DNA from: Leucobacter ruminantium
Lineage (GTDB): Bacteria > Actinomycetota > Actinomycetes > Actinomycetales > Microbacteriaceae
NCBI RefSeq assembly: GCF_017565705.1
Contig: NZ_JAGDYL010000020.1
Span: 1-64,000, forward strand
Reading direction: 5' to 3'
Length of the DNA: 64,000 bases
Of this stretch, positions 7,850-16,262 are shown piece by piece. A program made the position numbers and the translations under genes. The notes under the pieces are model-generated. The model had not been told where the DNA came from. It saw nothing but the letters and a program-made list of their open reading frames with translations, and made no database searches. Within the stretch, counting starts at the first letter, position 1; the number at the start of each line of letters is the position of its first letter.

Positions 7850-8056
7850 TCACTCTGCGGCGTGATCGCCGCGAGGATGCTCGGCGGGTTCGTGCGGGTG
7901 GTGCGTGTTGCCGGCCGCGAGACCGCCGACGCCGAGATAGCCGGCGCCCGTCGCGATCATGGCGGGATCCGCGTGGATCATGCCCCAGACGATCAGTACG
8001 GCGCCAATCAGGGCGGTCAGCAGGTAGACGAAGATACGGGCCTGGCTCCAGGTCAT
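7850..8056 (-). CDS. putative holin, two membrane segments
   Basis: A 68-residue protein with two hydrophobic segments (residues about 7-27 and 32-49, glycine-rich) and a short His-rich hydrophilic C-terminus (NTHHPHEPAEHPRGDH). Size, topology and position next to the endolysin fit a class II phage holin that permeabilises the membrane. Its start overlaps the stop of the preceding membrane-protein gene by 4 bp (ATGA at 8053-8056). Confidence 0.65.
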   Translation of the reverse strand: MTWSQARIFVYLLTALIGAVLIVWGMIHADPAMIATGAGYLGVGGLAAGNTHHPHEPAEHPRGDHAAE

Positions 8057-8316
8057 GGGGTTTCCTTTCGGGGGCGGGATGGGAACAGGTCGTCGAGGTA
8101 GTCGGGGGGATCCACGGGCGTGCCGCCGAGGCGATACACCTGGTCGATGAGGGCGCGCACGTAGCCCCAGAGCACGCGCTCGCGCACCTCAGCGGCGTCG
8201 AGCTCGGCGCGTGCTTCTGCGAGCTGTCGGCCGTGGCGGGCCTGCGTTGCGGTGAGGTACGCGAGGAGGGGTCCGACGATGCCGACCACGAGGGCGATCA
8301 GGGCGGCGTCTGGCAT
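8053..8316 (-). CDS. membrane-anchored lysis-cassette protein
   Basis: The ATG at 8316 follows GGGGGAG and overlaps the preceding small ORF (TGATG). The 87-residue product has one N-terminal transmembrane helix (residues 4-24, ALIALVVGIVGPLLAYLTA) followed by a charged helix (RQLAEARAELDAAEVRERV) of coiled-coil character. This is the layout of small phage proteins of the DUF2746/holin-associated type. It may be a second holin or an antiholin. Confidence 0.6.
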   Translation of the reverse strand: MPDAALIALVVGIVGPLLAYLTATQARHGRQLAEARAELDAAEVRERVLWGYVRALIDQVYRLGGTPVDPPDYLDDLFPSRPRKETP

Positions 8317-8432
8317 CAGCGGCACTCCCCCGGCCTGCCGTGGCAGCGATAGCCGGCCTGAGCCTTCGGGCAGACTCCGGCGCGGTGCCGGATCCAGCCC
8401 CACCACGTGAAGTGGGGAGGGCGCCGGCTCAT
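8316..8432 (-). CDS. 38-aa ORF bridging endolysin and holin genes
   Basis: ATG at 8432 overlaps the endolysin stop (ATGA at 8429-8432) and the TGA at 8316-8318 overlaps the next ATG (TGATG). The product is basic, Trp- and Cys-containing (HFTWWGWIRHRAGVCPK, three cysteines). Overlaps at both ends imply it is translated as part of the lysis operon. No known family. Confidence 0.5.
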   Translation of the reverse strand: MSRRPPHFTWWGWIRHRAGVCPKAQAGYRCHGRPGECR

Positions 8433-9073
8433 CGGAGGTAGCCGTTCACGATCGCGATTTCTGCGGGGTACATGCAGTCGCCGGGCTTATCCGTGATGAA
8501 GCGCCGCAAGAGCTTCACGTGGTCGGGGTGCTGTACGTGCTTGATCCCGGCGCCGGGGCCGGCGTCGAAGTAGACCTTGTCGGTAGTGCTCCTCCCGCCG
8601 TCGAGGGTTTCTTTCAGGTTGAGCAGGCGGTACGGCATGGCCGGTCCTTTCTGTGGTGTCGCGGTGAGATAGGGGACGGGGTTGACGAACTGCCCGCCGG
8701 GTAGCAGCAATTCGAAATGAAGGTGGTCGCCAGTTGCGGCGCCGGTGCGGCCTACGTACCCGATGACCTGGCCGGCGCGTACCTCGTCGCCGAGGCGCAC
8801 GGCGTAGCTCGAGAGATGTGCGTACCTGGTGGATAGGTTCGCGGCGCCGATCTGGAGCATGTTCCCGCCGGCCGGAGAGCCGTCGCGCATGGTGTCCCAC
8901 CAGACTTTGTTGACGCGGCCGGCGTGCGCGGCGTAGACCGGTGTGCCGGCTGGTGCGGCCCAGTCCTGCCCGGTGTGGAGCTGGGGGCCGACGACGCCCG
9001 GGATAGCAGCGCGCCATCCGAATGCATCGGTGCGCTTGCCAGTCGGGCAGGGGTGAACGAGAGCGATAGACAT
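8429..9073 (-). CDS. M23-family endolysin
   Basis: A 214-residue protein with a LytM/M23 zinc metallopeptidase domain in residues about 10-135. Zinc ligands are visible as H33-x3-D37 (HTGQD) and H119 in HLHFE, with catalytic H86 and H117. The C-terminal part (145-214, starting MPYRLLNLKETLDGG) is probably a cell-wall-binding or accessory domain that was not recognised. It cleaves peptidoglycan cross-bridges for host lysis. It lacks a signal peptide, so release should depend on the adjacent holin candidates. Confidence 0.85.
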   Translation of the reverse strand: MSIALVHPCPTGKRTDAFGWRAAIPGVVGPQLHTGQDWAAPAGTPVYAAHAGRVNKVWWDTMRDGSPAGGNMLQIGAANLSTRYAHLSSYAVRLGDEVRAGQVIGYVGRTGAATGDHLHFELLLPGGQFVNPVPYLTATPQKGPAMPYRLLNLKETLDGGRSTTDKVYFDAGPGAGIKHVQHPDHVKLLRRFITDKPGDCMYPAEIAIVNGYLR

Positions 9074-9082
9074 GCGGGCCTC

Positions 9083-9766
9083 CTAGGCGGCTTGGTAGTT
9101 GGTCGCGAAGCGCAGGACGCGGTTTGCGGCGAGACTGCCGATGCTCCATACGCGTATCCACCCGTTGGTTTGGATCTGGGCGGTATGGAAGCCTGGACTA
9201 CCGCCCTGGGTGACGGCGCCGGGGCGCTCGACAGTGGACTCCGGCCGCCAGCCGACAGGGAGCTGCACAAGGTCGCCGCCGTTCGGGAAATCGGTGTTGG
9301 TCGAGCGGCCGATGTCGACCTCGCCCGTAACGAATCCCTCGTAGTTGCGGAACAGCTTGAAGCCGGCGCCCACGCTCGCGGCATTGGAGGTGATCAGATC
9401 CGCCGGCGGGAGGGCGACACTCGCGCCCGCGACGGGATACCATCCGGCCGTGGCCTTGCCATGTGGGTTGCTGGCGCTCTTCGCTGCCCAGTACCTCTCG
9501 ATGCTGTCGGTGTCGGTTCGGATCGCGAGCGGGCCGCGCGCCTGTAGCGCGAGCTGCGCGGCCGTCGTCGTCGGGGTGCCGAAGTACGAGTTTCGCGCTG
9601 CCGCCGTGGGGCAGACGCGAATGTCGGGGTTCGATGTGCCGGGAATGCTCGCCGCGATGAGCGCCGACTCGACCGACAGCGCCAGCGCCTCGGTATGGGC
9701 TGGAAAGTCTTTCGGCTTGTCGGCTCCCTCCGGGTACTTGATGTTGAAGCGGGGCGTGGATTTCAT
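9083..9766 (-). CDS. minor tail / receptor-binding-type protein
   Basis: The ATG at 9766 follows AAGGAG and overlaps the preceding stop (ATGA). The 227-residue protein begins with MKSTPRFNIKYPEGADKPKDF, a start common to distal tail proteins of actinophages, and has a beta-rich C-terminal half (VQLPVGWRPESTVERPG, then GWIRVWSIGSLAANRVLRF). Located between the baseplate-like protein and the endolysin, it is likely part of the tail tip that contacts the host. Receptor binding is inferred from position. Confidence 0.65.
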   Translation of the reverse strand: MKSTPRFNIKYPEGADKPKDFPAHTEALALSVESALIAASIPGTSNPDIRVCPTAAARNSYFGTPTTTAAQLALQARGPLAIRTDTDSIERYWAAKSASNPHGKATAGWYPVAGASVALPPADLITSNAASVGAGFKLFRNYEGFVTGEVDIGRSTNTDFPNGGDLVQLPVGWRPESTVERPGAVTQGGSPGFHTAQIQTNGWIRVWSIGSLAANRVLRFATNYQAA

Positions 9767-11295
9767 GATGCTCCTTGAGTAATCAGCGACCAGTCGTTGT
9801 AGGTGATATCGGGCGACCACGAGTCATAGGTCGCCGTCGTGTTCGTGACGAGCTGCGCGTATGTCAGGTCGCTCGGCGCGCTGTTCACGGTGGGCGCGAA
9901 CTTGAGCTGATGGCGCCAGCCCTGGCGGTAGGTGAGTGTGCCGCCGATGATCTGGCCGTAGTTCTCAATGCCGATCTCTGCGAGCGCCGGCGCGGCGGTG
10001 ACGATCACCGGCCGGTCCTGGAGCCGGTAGGGGCCGGCGTAGAGCAGTGCGTCGGCGATCGTCTGCCCGACAGCGGCGCCGGATCGCTCCCAGTCGAAAA
10101 TGACCTCGGGGAGCGAGGGCCGGCGGTTCAGCTTCGCGATCATCGCGGCCGTGGCATCGAGGTGCTGCTCGACGGTCTGGTTGGTGTTGTAGTCGTACCG
10201 GAATATCTGCCCGGTCGATATCGTCTCGCTGCCGTTATGCATGTAGATGCGGCGGCGATAGGCCTTCACGTCTGCGGCAGCCGGCACGGCGCGCTCTACA
10301 GATTCCAGACTCATGGAGGGGATCTTGGTGCCGGTCTGGTATCCGGCGTTATCCCACCAGTAGATCTCATCTACGATGTGCGTGACTTCGTACTCAACCT
10401 TGCCGATGTCTGCGATGGCGTCGGTCGATAGCTCGAGTCCGTCGTCCGAGGGGAGTTCAAGGTGGTCGGCGTGTATGAGCATCGCTGATGACCCGGCGAG
10501 GGGCGCGAGCGCGAGCAGACCGGCTGAGTAGACCAGGCGCACGCCAGGCGATGCTGTCGTTGGGGTGGCCGGGTATATCGTGTCGTTTTCGTGGCGGTAG
10601 CAGGGCTCGGCTAGCACGGTTGTGCCGGCAACCTCTCGGAGTAGCTGCCAGGCGTTCGCACGGTCGGTATGCACTCGATAGCCGTAGGTCGGTACGCTGC
10701 CGACATTCAGGTTCCACACACCAGAAATGCGGCCGGCGGCGATCAGTTCGTCAATGACGGAGTGGTACATTGCTGCCGCACCCCAGTAGGTGGTGCCGTT
10801 GCGCTTGTACGATCCGAAGAACGGGAACTGCGAGCGCGAGCGGAGGCACGAATTCCAGGCGTTGAGTACTCGCTTATCCAGATCCGTCGAGCCGGCCGAA
10901 ACAGGCAGGGGCGCGGGAGTCGGAATGAACGCACGGATCGGGGCGGTTGGGTCGTGCGCTGTGACTGTAACAAGCCAGTAGCGCACGTTCTCCTGGCGCT
11001 CCTCGTCCCACAGGTAGAGTTCCTTCCATCGGGTCGAGGTGATGCGGCCGCGGTAGAGGGTGCCGAGGTCGGTGGCGACAGTGACCGGCATTCCCTGCAT
11101 GTAGCTCGCGAGCATCGTCCCGCCTGTGCGGTAGATCATCTCCAGCTTCAGTACCGCCGGCGGCACCTCTTCATAGAGCGAGTCGCGACCCCAGACGATC
11201 GTTACGCCGTCGAGGATTGTCTCGCCGGCGGCGATCGACCATCCGGGGTCAACCGCCTGGTCGTTGATCGTGATTACTGGTTCGTGGGCTGCCAC
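9763..11295 (-). CDS. tail tip / baseplate minor tail protein
   Basis: A 510-residue protein immediately downstream of the tape-measure gene, overlapping it by 22 bp. Beta-rich composition with an N-terminal segment similar in style to Dit/Tal-like minor tail proteins (ITINDQAVDPGWSIAAGETILDG). It ends with an ATGA overlap to the next minor tail gene. Position directly after the tape measure is the strongest evidence. Confidence 0.7.
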   Translation of the reverse strand: MAAHEPVITINDQAVDPGWSIAAGETILDGVTIVWGRDSLYEEVPPAVLKLEMIYRTGGTMLASYMQGMPVTVATDLGTLYRGRITSTRWKELYLWDEERQENVRYWLVTVTAHDPTAPIRAFIPTPAPLPVSAGSTDLDKRVLNAWNSCLRSRSQFPFFGSYKRNGTTYWGAAAMYHSVIDELIAAGRISGVWNLNVGSVPTYGYRVHTDRANAWQLLREVAGTTVLAEPCYRHENDTIYPATPTTASPGVRLVYSAGLLALAPLAGSSAMLIHADHLELPSDDGLELSTDAIADIGKVEYEVTHIVDEIYWWDNAGYQTGTKIPSMSLESVERAVPAAADVKAYRRRIYMHNGSETISTGQIFRYDYNTNQTVEQHLDATAAMIAKLNRRPSLPEVIFDWERSGAAVGQTIADALLYAGPYRLQDRPVIVTAAPALAEIGIENYGQIIGGTLTYRQGWRHQLKFAPTVNSAPSDLTYAQLVTNTTATYDSWSPDITYNDWSLITQGAS

Positions 11296-12722
11296 CTGGC
11301 ACCTCCAGCTCGCACGGTGCCAGACGCGGCGCCGAGGTCGGACAGGATCTTTCGGATCTGACGGCCGACCGCCTCGGCGTCTAGGGCGCCGGTCACGGTC
11401 ACGTCGTACTGGTTGATCACCTGCGGCGAGCCGGCGGCGCCGAGGGCCGGCGCGGTGAGCGCGGCGGGCAGCGCCGGCGGCGCGTTGAATGCTCGCAGGG
11501 CGAACGTCTGCGCGAGCTGCGGGCCGGTATCGCCGGCGAGCACGTAAGCCGATGCGGAGCCGCGATCGAGGCCCCAGTCGACGTTGGAGAGTCCGTCGGT
11601 CATACCGAAGAACTGGCCTAACCAGTTGATCGCGTCAATGATCCAGTTGATAAGATCCTCGATCCAGCCGACCATGCTCGCGAGCGCATCGGCCCAGATG
11701 ACCTTGACTTCCTCCCAGTTGGTGCCGATGAGGATGATGAAGCCGATGAGGGCGGCGATCGCGATGATGATCAGTCCGATTGGGTTCGCCGACATCGCCG
11801 CGTTCCAGATGACCTGTGCGGCTGCGGCGACCTCGGCCGCGGTGCGGTAGGCCTTGACGCCGAGCACGAGGGCGGCGAGCACGGCCACGAAGCCGCCGAC
11901 GATGAGCACGAGCGGGACAAGGATCTCGCTGTTCTGCGAGAAGCCCTCGGCGAGGCCGGCAAGCAGGTTCGCGCCCTCGGCGACGAGCGGGAGCAGCGCC
12001 GTACCGAGGTCGGCGGCGGCGTCCTTCCAGAGCGCCGCCGCGACCTGAGACGACACGGCCGCGGTGTCCATCTCAGAGGCGAACTGACCGTGCGCGTGTC
12101 CGGTCTGCTCGGCGAGCAGTGCGAGCGTGGCGTGCGCCTCGGCCGTGGTCTTCGCCTGACCCTCCAGACCGTCTAGTCCCATCTCGGCGACTTTCGCGTC
12201 GACGGCAGCCTGCTTGATCGTGACGCCGTAGCGTTCGATCGGGTCCCGCTCGCCGCGCATCAGCGCCGACAAGGCTGACACGGCCTCGGAGGTCGACCCG
12301 TTGAACACGGCCGCGAGGTCTGCGCCCATGGTGATCAGCTCGTCAGTCTGGCCTACGAGGTCGGCCTCGTCGATGCCCAGGTTCTTCATCTGAGCGCCGA
12401 GGACGGCGGCGAGCTGCTGGTACTCAGACTGGGCGAGGCCGACGCGGCGGGCGGCGCCGTCTGCGAGCTGTCCGATTTCCTCGGCGTGCTGGCCGAACAC
12501 GGCAGCCATGGCACCGCCGGACTGCTGGAGGTCGGACGCGGCGGAGACGGCGCCGGCGCCGGCGGCGGTGATCGCGGCGAGCGTGACGCCCGCCGCGACC
12601 GAGGCAGTGTTGAGCGATGACTCGAACTCGCGTGCCGCCTGTTCCGTGCTCTTAAAGCCGGCGGCGGCGTCCTTCCCGTCCGAGATGATCCGAACCGAGA
12701 GGATCGCGGTTTTACTTGCCAT
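11274..12722 (-). CDS. tail tape-measure protein
   Basis: A 482-residue, Ala-rich, largely helical protein with hydrophobic segments around residues 265-350 (EILVPLVLIVGGFVAVLAAL and IGLIIIAIAALIGFIILIG), a hallmark of tape-measure proteins. It sets tail length and is ejected with DNA. It is short, predicting a tail of only about 70 nm by the usual 0.15 nm per residue rule. It lies directly downstream of the tail-assembly chaperone pair, whose second frame it overlaps by 11 bp. Confidence 0.85.
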   Translation of the reverse strand: MASKTAILSVRIISDGKDAAAGFKSTEQAAREFESSLNTASVAAGVTLAAITAAGAGAVSAASDLQQSGGAMAAVFGQHAEEIGQLADGAARRVGLAQSEYQQLAAVLGAQMKNLGIDEADLVGQTDELITMGADLAAVFNGSTSEAVSALSALMRGERDPIERYGVTIKQAAVDAKVAEMGLDGLEGQAKTTAEAHATLALLAEQTGHAHGQFASEMDTAAVSSQVAAALWKDAAADLGTALLPLVAEGANLLAGLAEGFSQNSEILVPLVLIVGGFVAVLAALVLGVKAYRTAAEVAAAAQVIWNAAMSANPIGLIIIAIAALIGFIILIGTNWEEVKVIWADALASMVGWIEDLINWIIDAINWLGQFFGMTDGLSNVDWGLDRGSASAYVLAGDTGPQLAQTFALRAFNAPPALPAALTAPALGAAGSPQVINQYDVTVTGALDAEAVGRQIRKILSDLGAASGTVRAGGARWQPTNQ

Positions 12723-12954
12723 GGCTCTTCCTTGCTTCGTTCATCTCTTCCAGGACGGCGGCGACAGTGGCGACAGTGGCGTCGTCGGCGTCGAGCAGCC
12801 AGGGGGCCGGCTGACCGGCAGCGATCGCGAGGGCGATTAGATACCGGCTGCGGGAGCCGGCTGGGTAGGGTCCGCTTCGATGCCGGCCTGTCGCTTGACC
12901 TCGGCTGCGGTCAGGCGCCGGCCGTCCTCGTCGGAGAGGTAGACCTCCAGGCAT
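12712..12954 (-). CDS. tail-assembly chaperone, frameshifted extension (T-like frame)
   Basis: This frame is open without a convincing start or ribosome site of its own and lies in the -1 frame relative to the chaperone at 12837-13184. The useful part is the distal 44 or so residues (RYLIALAIAAGQPAPWLLDADDAT...EEMNEARKSHGK) beyond the chaperone stop. In most siphoviruses two overlapping ORFs before the tape measure are joined by a programmed -1 frameshift to give a longer G-T chaperone. The slippery site must lie in the shared 118 nt but I could not pick it confidently. Confidence 0.6.
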   Translation of the reverse strand: MPGGLPLRRGRPAPDRSRGQATGRHRSGPYPAGSRSRYLIALAIAAGQPAPWLLDADDATVATVAAVLEEMNEARKSHGK

Positions 12955-13184
12955 CGTTCGTTGAACAGCTCGAACGGTTCATCTCGGGCGGGGCCTGCGA
13001 GCGCGAGAGCGTGCCACGCGATGATGGTGAGCCACAGCGTCGGCGCTTCCTTCTGGCCGGGCCAGTCCTTCTGAGAGCGAAGCAAGTCGTACTTGACCTG
13101 GTTCCGGTTGTCGGTCTTGACGGTGATCTGCTGCTGTTCGTCGCCGTTCTGGAGGGTGACGGTAACGACGGGTGATGCGATCAT
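12837..13184 (-). CDS. tail-assembly chaperone (G-like)
   Basis: The start is ATG 13184 (MIASPVVTVTLQNGDEQQ), chosen over longer upstream extensions because it overlaps the previous gene's stop (ATGA at 13181-13184). The 115-residue soluble protein lies between tail genes and tape measure, the canonical chaperone slot. It keeps the tape measure soluble during tail assembly. Its end overlaps a -1 frame that continues to the tape-measure gene. Confidence 0.75.
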   Translation of the reverse strand: MIASPVVTVTLQNGDEQQQITVKTDNRNQVKYDLLRSQKDWPGQKEAPTLWLTIIAWHALALAGPARDEPFELFNERCLEVYLSDEDGRRLTAAEVKRQAGIEADPTQPAPAAGI

Positions 13185-13591
13185 GGTGTGGTTCCTTCGA
13201 TCTTGTTGAGCGCGTCCTGGAGAGCTTTCTCGTAGGGCGCGCGCCATTGGGGTTCTGATTCCTGAGCGGCGAGCGACAGGAAGAGTGCGGGCTTGATGCC
13301 GCGGGCGAACCACCCCCAGTGAATGGGGTTGGCGTATGCGACGCCGGCTTTACGGTTGTTGCCGGCGCGGACGATCGCGGCGGTCTTGGTGGCGCCGGGG
13401 CGGATCGTCTCGGCGAGCTTGCCGGAGCGCTGCGGGACGCGGCCGCGAGCGACAGGGGCGACGATGTTCGCCGCCTGCCGATTCGCATCCTTAAGGTCCG
13501 AGAGGTCGTCGCCGGCCGAGCGGAGGGTCGCGCGGAGCTTCCGCGCGCCCTCCACCTTGAACGCCTGGCCGGCGGCGCCGTACTCGACCAT
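13181..13591 (-). CDS. HK97 gp10-like tail/connector component
   Basis: ATG 13591 overlaps the stop of the tail-tube gene. The 136-residue protein starts MVEYGAAGQAFKVEGARKL and has a central segment (RQAANIVAPVARGRVPQRSGKLAETIRPG) strongly resembling HK97 gp10-like neck/tail-completion proteins, whose typical pattern is 'A...APVxTGxLRxSI'. It probably helps join head and tail. The order relative to the tail tube is slightly unusual but occurs in small actinophages. Confidence 0.7.
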   Translation of the reverse strand: MVEYGAAGQAFKVEGARKLRATLRSAGDDLSDLKDANRQAANIVAPVARGRVPQRSGKLAETIRPGATKTAAIVRAGNNRKAGVAYANPIHWGWFARGIKPALFLSLAAQESEPQWRAPYEKALQDALNKIEGTTP

Positions 13592-14004
13592 CAGACCGCT
13601 TCGAACACAGGCGGGTCTACGAGGTCGAACTCGACCTGCTTCTCGGGCTTCTCGCCGGCCTTGCCGCCGATTGCGATCGGTTCGACAACGAGCGTTCCGG
13701 TGATCGCCTTGCCGGCGGAGCTGTTCGGCACGTAGTTGAACGGCACCTCCTGGCCGCGGTGTTCCCAGAGCCATTCGCTGCGGGAGTCCTGGGCGCCGAA
13801 GTCGTTCAGGAACTCGCACTGGAGCTTGACCGATTCGGTTCGGGCGCCGGGCACGTTCTTACCGGAGAGCACGCGGCGCGGCTTCTCCTTGTCGACGGAC
13901 GGGATCAGCTCAGCACTCACGCACTGGTCCGAGAAGTCGGTGAGAGCGGAAGGGGCGCCGATGGTGAGGGTTCCGGGGCCAATCTCGATGACGTTGACGG
14001 CCAT
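13591..14004 (-). CDS. major tail (tube) protein
   Basis: A 137-residue beta-rich protein between the tail terminator candidate and the gp10-like gene. It starts MAVNVIEIGPGTLTIGAPSALTDFSDQC and contains segments typical of tube subunits (SVKLQCEFLNDFG, AGKAITGTLVVEPIAIGG). Identity is supported by size and by synteny upstream of the chaperone pair. Confidence 0.7.
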   Translation of the reverse strand: MAVNVIEIGPGTLTIGAPSALTDFSDQCVSAELIPSVDKEKPRRVLSGKNVPGARTESVKLQCEFLNDFGAQDSRSEWLWEHRGQEVPFNYVPNSSAGKAITGTLVVEPIAIGGKAGEKPEKQVEFDLVDPPVFEAV

Positions 14005-14006
14005 GT

Positions 14007-14369
14007 CTACTCCTTGGTGTATTCGATGGTGGTGGGGATGCGGAACGCGGGTAGCGCGCCGCTCGGGAACTCGACCACGGCGTCAGTCTCGACCTTCCCT
14101 GTCGGGGTGATCACGGTGAGGGCGATGCCGAGCATCCCGTCGAGTTGCGAGATCGCGGTGTGCTCGGCCTGGTCCTCGGCGATCAGGTCGACGGCCACGT
14201 CGAGGCGCGCGGCCCCGCCGAGGGTGAGCGGTTCGTATCCGGTCGCGTGGACCCACGCGCCGGGCACCTGGAGCCCGCCGACCGTGTGAGACGCGGCGAG
14301 GCCGGCACCGGCGAGCTTGTCGACCACGTGGGCGAGCGCGTCGGGGATCCCGGCAGCCACGGCGCTCAC
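14007..14369 (-). CDS. tail terminator-like protein
   Basis: The GTG start at 14369 overlaps the preceding stop (GTGA at 14366-14369); the longer upstream frame overlaps the connector gene entirely and was discarded. The 120-residue product (VSAVAAGIPDALAHVVDKLAGAGLAASH...) has an alpha/beta layout seen in tail terminator or minor capsid-connector proteins. It ends 2 bp before the tail-tube start. Role inferred from order. Confidence 0.6.
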   Translation of the reverse strand: MSAVAAGIPDALAHVVDKLAGAGLAASHTVGGLQVPGAWVHATGYEPLTLGGAARLDVAVDLIAEDQAEHTAISQLDGMLGIALTVITPTGKVETDAVVEFPSGALPAFRIPTTIEYTKE

Positions 14370-14686
14370 CCGACCCGGGGGCGGGCGAACCGACCCACTT
14401 CGAGCAGTTGCTCGATCTGGATGTCGGTCGCCCGCCGGTGCACGTTCGCGTTGCCGAACGGGTCGGTCGTGCCGGGGTTCGCCTTGTCGCGGTAGAGGCC
14501 GGCGGCGAGGCGAAGGGCGCCGAGCTGGTAGTCGGCCGGCCACGCCTCCAGAGCCCCGTGATGCCGGACCACGTATGCGATCGCGGCAGCCTTGGCGAGC
14601 GCCAGGGCCTCGGCGTCGATCGCGGCGCCCGGCGTGTCACCTCCGACCGAGCGTCGGAGGTCCGCGTCCTTGATCAGCTCAGCCAT
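14366..14686 (-). CDS. head-tail connector (gp6-like)
   Basis: A 106-residue helical protein (MAELIKDADLRRSVGGDTPGAAIDAEALALAKAAAIAYV...) directly after the capsid gene and overlapping its end by 8 bp. Helix-rich connector proteins of HK97 gp6 type occupy this slot and form the ring below the portal. No catalytic motif. Confidence 0.65.
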   Translation of the reverse strand: MAELIKDADLRRSVGGDTPGAAIDAEALALAKAAAIAYVVRHHGALEAWPADYQLGALRLAAGLYRDKANPGTTDPFGNANVHRRATDIQIEQLLEVGRFARPRVG

Positions 14687-16262
14687 TGCCGCCGGCGCCG
14701 ATCTGCATCTTCACGTTAGCGCGCGCGTCGTTGATGAGCAGCGCGTCGTAGCCGAACAGGCCGAGGTCGATTCCGCCCTTGGGAAGGTCGATCGCGTTGA
14801 CTCGGATCGGGGGCTGCTTCTCGAACCACGTCGCGGCGCGCTTGTCGAACGCGCTGATCTGGCCCGGGGCGAGGTCGGGGTGAGTGCGGATATTGAGGTC
14901 TGCGACGGTCGCGGACTGGTTGCGGAGCGACACGCCGGTCGCGTTCGCGAGCCAGAACGGCACCTCCGCCTGGGTCAGCTCCGAGTACTCCTCGAACAGG
15001 TCGGGCGCGATGAAAATCGCGTCGAGGCTCGCTCCGATCGCGGCGAAGCCGGCGCCGAGCTTCGACAGGCCCTTGAGCAGCGTCGGCTGCGAGGGCATCT
15101 CGAACGCGCCGGCGAGAAGCTGCTCGGCCGCGTAGCTCTCGGAGTCCTGCTTGTAGTCGGCGACGGCCGCACGCCAGAAGGCCTCCAGGAAGCCGGCTTC
15201 GCCGAGGTCGATGAAGATTCGGTCGATGTCCCAGCCGCCGGCGCTGCGGTGCACAGCCGCTTCGATGGGCTTGGTCTTGGGCTTGTTCGAGGGAACGGCG
15301 GTCTTGTTGCCCTCGTAGTCCTGCACGTCGGGCTTGACGTCCCACGCCCAGCCCTTGATCTTGGATCCGGTCTGGAGGGGCTGCGGGGTGCCGAGTGCGT
15401 CGATCATGCGGCGGTCGGTGCGGTCGGCCTGCCACAGCTCGCCGCGCCAGTCTTCGCGGATGAAGCCTTCGCCGGCGTCGTCGGCGGGGATCGTGTCCTG
15501 GAGCGCCAGGCGCACGGCGGCGCGGTCGTCGCGGGCGATCGCGGCCGACACGTCCTGCGCGAGCTGACGGAGGGACACGGGCCGGGGCGCGGTGTGCGCG
15601 AGCTGCGCGGCCGCGGGGACCGGCTGCGGGGTGCCGGCGAGTTCGCCGGGCCGCTCGGCCGGCGGCGCCGCTGCGGGAGTGGCCGGCGCGGTGGGGGCCG
15701 GGTTCGGGAGGGCGGCGAGCTGGGCGTCGTGCTCGGCCTGGGTGATCGTGCCGGCGGCGAGGGCGGCGGCGAGCTGTTCACGGTTCATCGGGTTACCTTT
15801 CGGGGTGGGGGTGGTTTCGAATGCGAGGGAAGCGGAGATGCCGGCGCCGGCGAACGCGGGGCAGGCGACGAGGCTGACCTCGTGGAACGTGGCCCGGGTG
15901 ACGACGATGTTGTCGTCATCATCGAAGTGGTACTCCTCGACGGTGAAGCCGATGGAGAGGCCGTCGCGAAGGCCGTTGCGGGCTTCTTCGAGGGCGCGGT
16001 CGCTGTTCTCGCCGGCGGGGAGATAGAACTCAGCGTCGCGGCGGTCGTCGGACACGGCGGTGAGGAAGCCGACGGGGTCGTGGTCGTCGTGGTCGCGGAG
16101 CAGCTTGGTTCGCTTCAGCGGCTCGCGCGGGTTGAGGGAGCCGGCGGCGATGATCAGGCCTCGGCGGTCGTCGGTGGGCCGGTCGAACTCTACGATCGTG
16201 CCGCGGAGGGTCCGGTCGTCGCCTGCGGCGAGGGTGACGGTTCCGTGGGCGGTGAGCTTCAC
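14679..16262 (-). CDS. prohead protease-major capsid fusion protein
   Basis: A 527-residue protein combining two functions normally on separate genes. Residues 1-150 form an HK97-type serine prohead protease: LRDHDDHDPVG supplies the histidine (H58/H61), G-L-S103-I-G-F the nucleophile, and HEVSLVACPAFAGA the third site. A Pro/Ala-rich linker (about 180-240) joins it to a capsid domain ending ...GLFGYDALLINDARANVKMQIG. It would self-assemble and then release the scaffold-protease part. The N-terminal ATG overlaps the portal stop (ATGA). Confidence 0.85.
   Translation of the reverse strand: MKLTAHGTVTLAAGDDRTLRGTIVEFDRPTDDRRGLIIAAGSLNPREPLKRTKLLRDHDDHDPVGFLTAVSDDRRDAEFYLPAGENSDRALEEARNGLRDGLSIGFTVEEYHFDDDDNIVVTRATFHEVSLVACPAFAGAGISASLAFETTPTPKGNPMNREQLAAALAAGTITQAEHDAQLAALPNPAPTAPATPAAAPPAERPGELAGTPQPVPAAAQLAHTAPRPVSLRQLAQDVSAAIARDDRAAVRLALQDTIPADDAGEGFIREDWRGELWQADRTDRRMIDALGTPQPLQTGSKIKGWAWDVKPDVQDYEGNKTAVPSNKPKTKPIEAAVHRSAGGWDIDRIFIDLGEAGFLEAFWRAAVADYKQDSESYAAEQLLAGAFEMPSQPTLLKGLSKLGAGFAAIGASLDAIFIAPDLFEEYSELTQAEVPFWLANATGVSLRNQSATVADLNIRTHPDLAPGQISAFDKRAATWFEKQPPIRVNAIDLPKGGIDLGLFGYDALLINDARANVKMQIGAGGNG

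Noticed and set aside
8318-8408. Longer N-terminus for the one-TM lysis protein from 8406
   Set aside because: The ATG at 8316 has GGGGGAG and a TGATG overlap; the upstream stretch is the 38-aa ORF in another frame.
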